A stretch of DNA of 64,000 bases from contig VWYX01000119.1 of assembly GCA_013396525.1 (NCBI GenBank), positions 1,210,968 through 1,274,967 on the forward strand, given 5' to 3'. Under the pieces are notes generated by a model that saw only the letters and a list, made by a program, of their open reading frames with translations, was not told the origin of the DNA and searched no databases. Shown one piece after another: positions 38,601 to 51,000 of this stretch; position 1 is the stretch's first letter, and every line of letters starts with the position of its first letter. A program made the position numbers and the translations under genes. Source of the DNA: Chaetorhynchus papuensis. Lineage: Eukaryota > Chordata > Aves > Passeriformes > Rhipiduridae.

Positions 38601-40959
38601 ATGTGTGCTGTGCACGTTACCCTAAGAAACTAGTCCTCCTATTACACATCTTTCCCATTCCTGAACGCTGTTGTCATGTCGGATGTTTCTAGGTATGACA
38701 GGTCCTCTTTCCACAATTAAAAATGCGTACTCCTAATCTCTTTTAACTACTATGGTTACTTCTTCAGATGGTCTCCTTCTTAGGATAGTATTCAGAAAGG
38801 AAAAGCAATTCATCCATCTCTCTTCATGTGATTCCAACCACTAAAACTTTGCAATAATAGACCTTCAGCTGTTATAGGGACTGTTTATATACAGACAATT
38901 ATAAATAGGTCTAAAAACTCAATTTAGTATTTGCAATTTTGTTTATTCTGATCATACTAGAGATATTCATACACATGTTAACATAAGGAATTATTTTGTT
39001 AACAATTCAGTGCAGCAGAAAAGAGCCCTCTCTAGACTTAACAGGAAAGTTATAAATCCCTTTGTAGCTACAAAAGTTAGGAATGGTGTATAAGACAATC
39101 CACATTTCTACAAACCATCTCACAGTGATGACACTTCTGCCATTCCCAGTATCGACACAAGCTGATTGTGAGCATTTAAGAAGCAGATAACCTATCCCTC
39201 CTCTGTTTCTCTAAGAAGGGCTTCAAGAGCATGATTCCCTTTAAGCAGGCTCTAAAACGACTATCATAGCCTTCATATCCTTAATTTTTCTTTTTTTTTT
39301 CTGCTACAGAAGTATTAAAGTATATTGATAGCTCTACAAAGTTATGATTTGTCTCACTTCTTACTCTGAGCATTTACTGATACTTTTTTTTAAGCCTGGG
39401 ATGGCAAAAAGCCTGTTTGCCAATAACAGCTTCTGAGAAATTGTATCTTTTTTAACTCTGTTATGTTTCCTGTAATTTTTCCCCCAAATGACAAGCTAGG
39501 AAGTTTGCTGAGGCTGATGCTGATTTGTAAAGGTCACCTGTAAAGAATAAGGCACTGTTGTCCCCTGATGCAGCTCCAGTAATTACTCCAAGTACTTTAC
39601 TTCCTTGGAACACATTAAGCAGTAGAAAAACAACTGGCTACTGACCGTTCACTTCAAGGATTTAACCCTACATGATGTTTTCAGGGATTTTTTTTCAAAG
39701 TGGAGCTAAGGGTTTCTAAACTAAACTAAAAAAATATTTACTTGCTGGAATGTTGTCATATAGTCTGAATCAGAGGTTTAACACCTCTCTTTAGTCAACA
39801 GAGTGAACCAGTCTCTTCCATAAATGATTGGTATTTAGGAATCACTGCTCTGTTCCATACAAGTCCCAAGAAGGTCTGTGCCGCTCCCTTACTTACTTTA
39901 GAAGAAGTACACAGAAATTAAGCCAGATAATTTAGCAAATCTGGATACTTAAAGTTAGGATGAGGGACTATTTTACAGTCCTTCAGCCTGAAATAACCAT
40001 CCTTGACCCTGTAAAAATATACTGTGGATATTTTCTTTTTAAAATCACTGCAGTACCCGAAATGATCTGCTGGAGCTGCATCCTCTCCATATTTTATTTA
40101 TGATTTCCCTTTTAGTGTAGATGAAATTGTTTACAAAAAGAAGTTCGCCAGAAGTGTTTTAGTGGTTTAAGCAGGAAATCTGACTCTTTACAAGCAGAGC
40201 TGAGGCACTGCTTTTACAGGGAGTGTGATGTTTGGCTCTTGTCTGTGATCCAAGAGTTGCTGGATAAGAAAACCCAGGTAGGAAGCAAGTATTTTCCTTA
40301 AGCTCTGTTCCAGTGTCACTGCATTTAGTGTATTTTCATGAATGAGACAGATTTAAGTAAACCAAAATCCTCAAAATAATTTTTGATGTAATATTTTTTT
40401 TAAAGAGCAGTGAGAGAAACTTTTCTGTGTTTCTGTTGTTAGTTTTCAGCGCTTGGAAACCACCTCTGAGCTAGTGGAGAGTTTTATAGTTCTTGCATCC
40501 AGTTGTTTATTACATTTTAAAGTGTCTGTTATAGTATTTAACTTCAAGAAATGCTACCAAATTGTTAAAGAAAGCTGCCATAAAGCACTTCGTCAGTGTT
40601 GTCAGTGTTCTCCATTTACATGTGCCTTTAGGAAAGACTGTTTAAATTTGATACAGGAATCTTTTTTATATATAGCTGTGAAAAGTGAAATAAGTAACCC
40701 AAGACTCTCTTTTAAGCTCTTCTCATCTGTCAGTACCATTCTAGTTAATACAGATTTGCATAATTAATTTCTGTGCAAATACACTGCAACTAAAAGTACC
40801 ACTGCTGGAAGCAGGCACCCTTAATGTGTTTTGGATTTGTGTTTTTTTAAAACCCTATTTCACATTGATCCACACTTGGTTGATTAACTTATCTTCAAAT
40901 TATTGATTAAATACATATAGTCTTGCGTAGGTTGTAAAACCACGAGGTTATCCTGTTTC

Positions 40960-41002
40960 CTCATCTGCAGAACAGCTTTTTTTTTTCTCATCTGCAGAAC
41001 AG
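40960..41002 (+). repeat. Direct repeat CTCATCTGCAGAACAG, two copies
   Basis: The 16-mer CTCATCTGCAGAACAG is found at 40960-40975 and 40987-41002, separated by a C followed by a T-run. A local duplication; no function evident. Confidence 0.9.
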
Positions 41003-41195
41003 AGGTAATCGTGTTTAAGCAGTAAAATGTCAGAAAGGGAAAAGAAACCCAAAACTCCTATGGTATGAGGAGATTAACAGTAAATATAAGGCAAGATGAT
41101 TTTGGGGCATCAGTAGGCTTTAATCTTGCTAACAAACAGCGGCGTGTGCTCACTTTGGGTGGTGTTGGGACTGTAGCCTGGCAGTGCCATCAGTG

Positions 41196-41515
41196 GGACA
41201 TATATATCTATATATATGTATGTGTGTATACACGGGAGATAGATGTATAGGTAGATACAGGAGATAGATAGATCCTGTATATTGCACACACACACAGAAG
41301 AAATATATATATAAATCCCCTATATTTATATACACACACAGGAGATATGTAGAGATATATATATGCATGTATGCATATCTAGATAGATATATACAGGAGA
41401 GATATATATATATGGGTAGGTATAGGAGATCTATTCAGGGGATAAATGTGTGTATGTATATCCTATATATATATGTATGTATCTATACACAGAAAATAAA
41501 AAGCGTATATACAGA
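41196..41515. repeat. Degenerate AT/ATAG/CA-rich satellite-like repeat
   Basis: About 320 bases of mixed TATA, GATA, TGTA and CACA tracts. The word AGGAGATA or GGGAGATA recurs near 41233, 41258, 41340, 41394 and 41423 at irregular spacing. It ends only a few tens of bases before the CpG island of CC2D2A, so composition changes very sharply from AT-rich to GC-rich at about 41525. Confidence 0.9.
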
Positions 41516-41529
41516 TATATTTGTGTAAC

Positions 41530-42010
41530 GCTGGTGCAGCCGGGGTCCCTCTGTCGCTCTGTCCCCGGCCAGGTCCCTGCCGCGCGCTCCCGGCCCGCGC
41601 GCACCGCCGCGCACGCGCGCTCGCCCTGCCCCGCTGAGGGCCGGGTCTCGCTCCCGGCCCGGCCGCGCCGACGCCGCCATCGCCTTTCCCTTTCCGCTGC
41701 CGCCGCCGCCGGAGGCCGCGGGTCCCGCGGGGCCGCGGGCGGAGCGCAGCAGCACCATGTCGGCAGCACGGCACAGCGACGCCCCCGAGACAGTGCGCGG
41801 TGAGTGACTGGCAGCGGCGGGGCGGGCCGGGGCGGGGCGCGGGTCCGCCGGGCTGTGGCTGCCCGCCCGTCGGTGCCGGGTCCCGCGGCCGGTCCGGTCC
41901 GTCCCGGCGCTGTTCTCGGGCTGTGTCTCCGCTCCCAGGTTCCGTGCGGCGCACGCACGGCAGCGCCGCCGCGGGAGGAGCGTGGGGCGCCCCGCTCTGC
42001 TCCTCGCAGG
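41530..42010 (+). promoter_or_regulatory. CC2D2A: CpG-island promoter of CC2D2A
   Basis: About 480 bases of very GC-rich sequence dense in CpG, the only such island in the window. It includes GCCGCCATCG (a YY1-like word, about 41673), a pyrimidine-rich CCTTTCCCTTTCCGC stretch and GC boxes. No TATA box stands at a fixed distance, as is normal for housekeeping and ciliary genes. Transcription probably starts inside 41600-41740, upstream of the ATG at 41757. A divergent transcript to the left is possible, but nothing coding is seen there. Confidence 0.88.
41757..41799 (+). CDS. CC2D2A: CC2D2A proposed first coding exon
   Basis: ATG with A at -3 (CAGCACCATGT) inside the CpG island, followed by 14 codons (MSAARHSDAPETVR) and one base before the donor GCGCG|GTGAGT. 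That single base joins in phase with the acceptor at 45169 to give GAG and then LPPVPSTSR. The phase fit and strong donor support it. It encodes no part of the longer human N-terminus, so a different upstream coding exon that I failed to see remains possible. Confidence 0.65.
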
Positions 42011-45000
42011 GCTTCCTAAGGCCCTGCTGGCATCCGAGGGATGGACGGGAGGCTGTGTTTGTCAGAACCGAGGCAGCTCGGGCTTTGAGCGGACAGGCAG
42101 CGCTGCACTCGAAAGATATGCCCTTGTCGCATTTAAATGTGGTTAGGTTATGAAATGCCCTTACGTTTTTCAGATACATTAGTGTAGACGTGCAGTATTT
42201 ATATAGTTGAACGTGAACTGGACAGTCATTCTTGTCTCCATCCCTGGGAAGGTGATGGAACAGATCATTCCAGAGGTCATCATCAAGCATGTAAAACAAA
42301 AGAAGGTCATCTGGAGTGATCAGCATGGAGTGGGGAAATCAATCTGGTAGCTACCTATCATGGCATGGCAGCATGGATCAATGGTGGGAGAGCAATGCGT
42401 GTTGTCTGTCTTGACATCACAAGGGTTTTGACACTGTCTCCCATGATATCCTTGCAGGTAAGCCCAGGAAATGTGGGTTAGATGAATGGACAGTGAGGTG
42501 GATCAAGAACTGGCTGAATGACAGAGCAAGGAGCAATGCTCATAAACTAAAACAAAAGTTTCACTTCAACATGAGAAAGAACTTTTTTACTTAGAGAGTG
42601 GCAGAGCACTAGAAAATGCTGCCCAGGGAGGTCATGGAGTCTCCTGCTCTGGGGATTCTCAAAACCCACCAGGCCACATTCCTGTGTAAGCTGCTCTAGG
42701 TGACCCTACCTTGCCCTGGGGGTTGGACTGGATGATCTCCAGAGGTGCCTTCTAACCCTAACAATACTGTGAACCTCATAGTTTGTGCTTGAAGTGTTTC
42801 TCATGGGTGTGAAGATGTATAGATTTATTGACGTGCTATTTTTACTGTCACATGTGAAATACTCCACTTGCAAAGTAGGAGAGTGTAGGAGAGTGATGTG
42901 GTGGGTAACTGCATGTGTAATCTTACTGAATGGGTTTATGGTTTACTTAAATAGGTTTCGTAAAAGAGCTAATCAAGAGCTGAATATTAAAAATCAGTAG
43001 AATGAAAATCTAGTGAAGTATAAAAATACTTAGTTTTTCATCAATGTCAGGTTTTACCAAAATAAAATATATGTATTGTCCTTAAACACATTTTAACAAA
43101 ATATGGTACAGACAAAATTTTTAAAGACATTTACAATTTGGGGGTGTTTCCAGCTCTTCAAGGTCTGTGTACTTTTCTTCTGAATGTTTTTTGAGTCTCA
43201 CTATGCCAGCTTGTGCTAGGAAGTGATATGCTGTTGACAGACGGAGTCCAAACAATTTTCAGAATTGACTGCATGGGGAAATCAAGAGACACCCCCTAGT
43301 GATGGTTATTTTCTTTTACAGAAGCTCATTTTCCAAGAATAAACAGAATAGCTCAGCAGTACTCCTCAGACGAAAACTAGCCTCTAGTTTCCCTATGTGA
43401 TAAATGTTTTGTTTTCCTAAGTATTTTGCTCTGTTACATCTTCCGCTTCTGAAATACCTGTAATTTTGAAAATTTTGTATGATCAAGTATGAAAAGTACA
43501 GCATGTGGTATTCTGGATACACTGTAGCATTGGTTTACCTAATTGCAGTATGATTTATCCATCTGTTTCGTTGGGTTTTTCAAAACTGCATCTCACATTT
43601 TGAGAGAGACTACACCTTGAGCTGAAGCTTTCGTGTATTTATTCAAAACTTATTTCAATTCCCCCCCCAGGATTCAGTTTGACAGATTCATGAATAATTT
43701 AAATTTCTATGTTCTGTATATTATAGTTTTGAATATGCCGACAGTGCTGTGAGCTACTGTGTTGCCCAGTTATAAGGAAAAGTAGGTTTGAGTTTCTCGT
43801 TCCTTTGTTAGAGTGATAAAAAAAATATGAATTTCTGATTACTATTTTCTTGCAAAGTGATAACTAACCATTTGGAAAAAAAAGTAATATCCCCCTGCAG
43901 TCTTCCAGGTGCCATTGCAAAGTTCTACATTGTCTGTTTGCTCCACTATCTTTATCTTAATGCCTGTGATAACACATCACCTCTATTCTGAGGCCTTTTT
44001 AGTTTGTCATAGTTGTCACCATATTATGTTAAATTTGTGGTGTTAAAAGTATACACACCCCCACACTCCTTTTTTTATGAAAAGGGAACTGTATTTTATC
44101 ACAAGGGGGAAGTAGATAATGTTTTTGGAATCATCAATTTGTCACGTCCCTCAAATAGGTGGTTTATTTTCTTCTAGCATGGAATGATTATCATTCTCAG
44201 CCCACTATGGCAAGCTTTTCTTGAAACATGTCCGTCAACTTCTTCACTTAATATTCAGCATAGTCTCGTACTAGTCTTTCAAACATTCAGTCTGTCTCTA
44301 CTATTTTTTAATGCAATCTGTTTGCAGAAATTCAGTATTTTACTCTAATCCAATTATATGTGTGCTTAATGCCTTTATATCTTTTTAAAATGTAACTACC
44401 TGGTTATATATCAGTCCAGTAGTGAGACTAGTAAATAAAAGTTTCAAAAGAAGAACTGCTTTAAATAAGAAGCCCATGTCTGATAGTTACTACCTTGTGA
44501 AGCCACCACAACCACGGTGTTGCTGTATCTTTTACTTGGGTTTGTGTCTTACTATGCACTTGTGCAGTTGTTGAATCCATGGAAAATACAGCAGTGTTTC
44601 TAGGATCTGTGCTGGAAGTTACCATTCCTTATTTTCGTTCAAGTAACTGATGCTTGGTCACAGCATTAATGTCTGTCTTGTGCCTGGTTTCTGCATGCTT
44701 TGAAATACGTGCAGAAGTTCTGAGTCTGTTGGTGCAGAGAACTTTGATGCCACACAGAGATCTAATGGGGGCAATGAATGTTTCTTTCCTACAAATACAG
44801 GTAGTAAATTGTATAATTTGGAAATATTAGAATTCTCCCAAGTCTCTTGATGATTCTGAGTAGAATCAGTAGTAGTGAGGTTTATCTTAATGTATTTTTC
44901 TTTTCTAAATGATGGCGGACTAAAAGTGTGCTTAAGCATTTCTTGCAGTGGTTCATAGTATATAATGAAAGGTAGATCTGTTGCAGTTCAAAAGGCATTT

Positions 45001-48000
45001 AAGTGATACTTTGTAAGGACTGGATTCCAAGAAATGTTTCATTCATTCACATTTTCTCGTGCAAGTTCTTTCTGTTGGAACATGGGACTCTGGTATAAAT
45101 GGTTTTATTTTCCATAAACTTCTTTCAGAAAATAATTTAAACATGTTACCATTTTTCCTCTGTTTCAGAGTTGCCACCTGTTCCTTCTACATCAAGGACA
45201 AGCTTTGCAGAGCTTTCTGTTAGGCAGCGAATGAGAGAGAAACTAAAAGCAGCAAAGGTGAGAGTCCTTCAGAAGTCCTGTTTGATTGACCTCAGTCTTA
45301 TAAGTAACACCCACTTCATTTTACTTGCTCTGTGCTGTGTGAATTTGAGTTGGGATATCTGCTTCTTTATTTCTGAAGCTGAAAGTGTGCTCAGTTTATC
45401 AGTACAGTTATGTTCTGTGTTGCTATATTTTTTTTCCAAAGTTTACATTTAATTTGTTTATAATAACTTAAAAGGTATCATTGTTTCGTAATTCAAATGA
45501 TACAATCATTACAAGTTCCTTCTGTGCTGTTTGTCACAAAATTTCTTACTCTATTTTAAAAGCAATAGTTTCTTTGTATGTTTACTGTGACATTTAATAA
45601 GACCTATTAATATATGGATCTGGAAAATCACTTAAGTTGATTTTATAATTAAATATTCTGTCCCTAACACAAACATAAGTAAGTGTTGAGTTCCTGGGAA
45701 TTATTGTTGCTTTGATCTATTTCTATTTCTGTTGCAGCTAAACATTTTTTCCATTTGTTTGCTTAGACAAAAGCTGAAATTACTTTATCGCAAGAAGAAC
45801 CCAGTCCACAACCAAGGCGTTTAAAAGGCGTCAGAGAAAGAAAACCAGAAGTCAGACTGGATAAAACGGTAAAAAAGCGCATTGTATCTTGCTATTCTTA
45901 TAATAAGAAAGTGAATGTGAAACATGAAGAAGATCAAAGACTGCACACTTTCGAAGATGAATTTCCTTTATCAGAATTATACTACTGTTTGAATTAGTAG
46001 CCAGGAAGGAACTGTTCTGATTATTGTTTTTATTGTTTATATTTAACAGTAATAATTTGCTTACATTGTAGTATAGACATCATGTGAAACTTCTGTCATT
46101 TAGAGGTTCATGACTTCTGTTGCTTAAGATGCCTTGAAGTATTTAAAATTTACTGTAACAGAAAGGACTACTGTAATACAGCTTTATATAAATGTGCACA
46201 GTGCAATTGCTAAATGCTGGATATTAACTTTATGTCATTGTATTGTATTGTATTTCCTTGTTACTATTTTGTATTGAGGTTTTTTTGTGTAAGCATGTTC
46301 TTTGTTAGAAAATGAATTTTGTATTAAAAAAACTAAAAAGGCTCTGCCTGTGCAGAACTGGCACTCATATTCTTCAGAATTCACAGAGAGACTGCTTGCC
46401 TGTAGAAAATATGTTCCAAAGAATGTGTTATTCCCAGGAAATAACAGCATATACCAGTAACGCCTTTATATGGAATTCCAAACAATATGATTTAGCCTGG
46501 CTAAATTGCTTGTCTAGGGGAGAATTGCCATTTCATGTACATTGTGGGAAGATTTTTGGCAATGTTATCTTATAATAAGTAATTGTTACAACTTTCAGTT
46601 AAGTAATGCTGTTTTAATATATTTGTGTTAGGAAAATGCAGAAGTGATACCCTTATTAGAGTTGTTTATTAATTTCATATAAATTATATGTGAAACCTTT
46701 GACATGTTGGTTTTGTTTCTTGTACTTACTTAAACACACTTGAGGTATTTTGTTGTTAAACAAGTGGCCATCAGATTGACAGAGTTTGAGATTTTCTTTT
46801 TGATATTATTATTCTGAAGTATAGGTGTAATAGAGGTAAGTTTGAGCAGTGTCTTCTGTTAATGTAACAATTCAGGCCACAAGAGGAAGAACAGATAAAA
46901 TGGTAGATGTGTTTAGGTTGGTTGAGCCTGATGAAAATCTCTTTGAAGCACTTAAATGAACTTGCTGAAGCAGCTTCAGAACCGTGACCTTTATAGTGAC
47001 TTGTGTGTAGGGACAGATAAGGCTTCAGAGAACTGGGAATAGATAAATGTGATGCCTCCTTTCTTGAAAAGGCAGGGGAGTGTCACCCATGGAGTTAGAG
47101 AGTAGCCTAGTAATAAATGTTTGAGAGAATAAAATAAATAATCAAGTGTGTGTTTCAGCACCCAAGGAATGAACACCATGTTTCTTAAACAATACCAAAG
47201 AGGGTTTTCCTGATGGCAGCAGGGGTTCTCTGGGAAGCTCCCCGATTCCCTTCCCTGGGATGCAGTCCCTGCCAGGAGCACCCCGAAGCTGCTGCCCAGC
47301 TGGGGCTGCCTGCCCGAGGGGAGGGTTTGCCATTGCTGCCTCCTTTCTCTCCCTGTGGACATCAACACATGATTGCTTTTGTTCTGGAGTGCAGAAGCAA
47401 TGATCCCATCAGCAGTGAAGACAGCTACTGTCATTTAGGCAATGAACCATCTCTTCATACTCTACAGTCTATTTCTTGACCCAAAGGAATTAGGTAATAG
47501 TCAGATGTAGCCTTTTAGAATAAATATACAATCAGTTTGTTGCCACAGTGGCAACGTTTCTCTTTTGTTATTTTTTTTCTGTAAAAATGCAATATCCAAT
47601 GACTGTAGTCAACTGTTTGTATTTTTTTATAATTCACTAAATGTATGCTAAAACTTATGTATATGTTTTCATGCAGTCTGATAATGATAAATTCAGGGAG
47701 ATGCCAGAGGATGAGTCACACTTACCATCAAAAGTAAAGTTTCGTGATACTGTAAAAAAGCTTAAGCAAAAGTCAACAGTAAGTACCAATTCCTCCATTT
47801 CAATAACGATTGTTAATTTAATTTAACATTTATATGGCTTCATGATTCTGTTTGAAGAAGCAGACAGAATTCATTCTTAAGCAGTGGAGAAGGTTTTATT
47901 TAATTTACCTATTCACAAGCAGTATATGCCAACAATTGACGTATATAAAAGGAACCTTCATCAAATATAAGAATGGCTTTGGATCATTTGATTAAAAAAC

Positions 48001-51000
48001 CCAAAAAACTAGTAAACTATCCATCTGGACACAATTACTGGAGTTAGCGGGAAAAATACGTCTTCTGTTTAAATCCTTTTTATAGAATGCCACCAGTTGG
48101 CAGTTAAAGCATTTTACAGACTAGTATATTGTTATTTATTAGCCACAAAGTACTACTGTTAATTCTTTTCTTAGGGATTCATCCTAAAGCTAAAGGGTCC
48201 TGGGTCCTTTCAGAGACAAAAGGCCATTAGAAGTTTTTCTGCATATAATTTACCTGGGTATCTGCAGTATGGCCAGAATTTAAACTTTGGTGTTTCTGAT
48301 TTACAAATGGTTTATATTTAAAACAATAAGCATGTTAAAATTAGACCAGGTAACCTTTTAAATAACACTTTGCAAGAAATACTCAATGAAGTATATAGCA
48401 ATAGAGAAAGTTTAATGTATCATTTACAAATTTCAGTTAGCTTCAGCATTTGAGTGAGTTCTGTTTGAGATAATTATTATCTTGTAACAAATGTTTATAC
48501 ATGCTGCTGTTTCATATTATTAATGGGAATATTTATTCACTTGCCCTAGTTTTCTTATAAATGCCACAATAAAGTATCTTTGTCTTCTTTTTTTAGTTCC
48601 AGAATGATTTTCCTTCTGAGGAAGAAGCATATAATTTCTTTACCTTCAATTTTGATGCTGTACCAGAGAAAAGCAAAGTTGGAGCCAGAAAAAGGAATGG
48701 ATTAAATGAAGAAGAGGAGGTAGAAGAGGAATGTGTCGAAACTCATGAAGATGAACAAGAGGAGGATGAAATGGTGAGAACTACAGGATAAATGTTCATA
48801 TTTTTTTTCAGACTTCTGTTAATTTTATTAGTCTATACAAAATGGCTTCTTGAGTTTCCTAAAAAATTCTCAAAGTGTACTTTCTCAAGAGTCTTTCTTA
48901 AGAAACAGACAAAATAACTGAAGAGATGTTTGCACTTAACCTACAGGATGAAGATGTGCGCCTACTTAAAGATGATGATTTATTCATAGGGCAGACAGAT
49001 GAAGATCTTCTGGTAACGAAGCCTGTTGACTGTGAAAGCTACTCTGAGCAACTGAAAAGGGAAAAAGAATTTCTCTTCATTCCCAGCACCTTAGCAGGTA
49101 TAAAGACTGTGCTTATCCATTTAGTTCCTGGATTTTGCATAGCGTGGCACCCTTTGATCTGCTGGATAAATCTTGTATCGACTGTCTCTGGAAGCAGAGA
49201 GATGTTTAATTGCAGGTCTCTGGCACTGATCATCCAGTCGACTGTGAAAAGGTCTGGCAGGATGGATTAGCTGGGAACACCTCAGCAGGTCATTGCCTGC
49301 TACACTGGCACGTGTACTCAGGGCACCTCACTTGCTCAGGGGTAACTTCCTCACTCCTGGCTGTCGAAAGTGCAAGGTGCTGGCCTCTCTTCATTTAATG
49401 TATGCAGCAGGTTACAGGTACACGCATTTATGTACTAAGGGTGGCTCATGCATTGTACATTGTAACTTACACTGTTTATTCACTTGGCTACATCTGCAGC
49501 TTCTTCCTTGTGGCAAGTTTGTCATGAGTCATGCAACTAAAATAAATATTTTTGAGATTCAGGGGGCCATTTTTGCAAAATCTGAGTTTGTGAATTGGAG
49601 ATAGATAGTCAATATTGATCATGTCTCTGATCTTTTTGCCTTATTCCCACAGAACTACAAAGTCCTAAGAAATTGCTTTATAATATCACTTGATATTTAA
49701 TATTTGAACTGGAAGAAACAGAAACAAGTCTCCCAGTGGCATATACCAGACTGGTACCAGTACAGCTTGCAATGCAATGTCAAAATATTTGACATTGTGT
49801 GGCTCTGTTTTTTCATGTCTTGTAATTTAGTGTTGACTACTTCCTGTGTGATCCACTGTGTTCTTAGTTAGGGGATAACTTTTATTGTAACCCTCAGTAT
49901 AATCCCTCTCTGTTTTGAGATTGCTTCCTGAAAAATACTGCGTCCACACAGTGAAACAGCCTTGCAAGCAGGCCTTTAAAAGAATTCCACCTGCTGTTAT
50001 TTGGCTAACATAGCTCTTTATGCATGTTCTGTATTTTGTATGAGACTATCTTAAGAAAACTATTTATAAACAAGAGGTCTGATGAATCTGAAATTTTCAC
50101 TTTCCATTGGAAAGGCTTCAAAATGCTCAGTTGCTGCTCAAGGTTTTTTGCACTGTTGTGCAAGCAACCATTAACACTAAACTCCACTAAGTAACTTGAA
50201 GTATTTTTTGATGAGGAAATTTTTAAATTATCAGTTTATTAGAATTGTGACACTTCGTGACACTTTTATGAGGGATCTGTCTTGATTAAGAAAAGAACCT
50301 GTTTTAATTCTATATTTCTTTCTTTTTTTCCTTAGTTAATATGCAGTGCCATTCGTTTTAAGAATTAACAAACTAAAACTACAGTTACAAGATATTTTAC
50401 ATGGTTTTCTCTTTAATTTTTCATTAGTGCCTACTTCTGAGAAGATGCCTAGAGATAAGCAGCCCAGGTACCTTGAGGATGAAGGTCTTTACATAGGAGA
50501 AAGGCCCTTTGTATCACAGTCTAATCAAAATATTTTAGAAAACAGAATACTCAGTCAGGACCAAGTAAGTCACTGCTACCTTTTTAGTTCTAACTTTTAT
50601 CAGTATTTTATTTATAAAGATCTTATTTTTGTTATAGTTAAGCAAGTGGATGGTCATTCTAATATGGGGCTTTCATCTTCAAAATGTTTGGCAGCATCAG
50701 ATGTTGGGAAATACAGATTTTTGTAGGAGTGCATTTTTAGTGTAACCCCATTGTCGGAACATGAGCCTGGGTCTTAAAAAACTGATTTCTTTTCCTGGCT
50801 CTGCTTGTAGCCTGCTGGAGAACAGATCACTGATCAGTCTGTAAGGCTAATTAAATATTGGTGTAGATTATCAGAGAGATTTTAGAATCCTTTCAGATTT
50901 TTAAGAATGCCTTATGGAAAGATGTGGGAAAGTGGCTTGGATGTGTTTTATCCTTCTGTATTATCTTCCTATACACGGTAAGGTGTGTATTGTTCAGTGT

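Larger units (their letters stand above)
32141..41195. other. Intergenic region between C1QTNF7 and CC2D2A
   Basis: Nine kilobases of AT-rich sequence without a recognisable gene. Open frames do not exceed about 104 codons and have no family signature. It contains a 36-bp-period tandem duplication (32592-32658), a spaced 16-bp direct repeat (40960-41002), and a compositionally distinct block around 38000-38250 with homeobox and E-box words. No CR1 copy was seen here, in contrast to the left flank. Confidence 0.6.

Noticed and set aside
41463..42326. 287-codon open frame on the complement through the CpG island
   Set aside because: The length is explained by GC-rich sequence lacking stop codons. 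The translation is Arg/Pro/Ala-rich without a domain, and it overlaps the CC2D2A promoter and first exon.
43660..43730. C-rich tract plus CAG at 43661-43670 as an acceptor for a missing N-terminal CC2D2A exon
   Set aside because: In the frame required after the first exon no CC2D2A-like peptide follows, the frames close soon after, and no suitable donor was seen.
48926..49270. Exon 6 reading on past 49097 as a longer exon
   Set aside because: A good GT donor at 49098 joins in phase to the conserved VPT segment at 50428. The readthrough sequence resembles nothing in CC2D2A.
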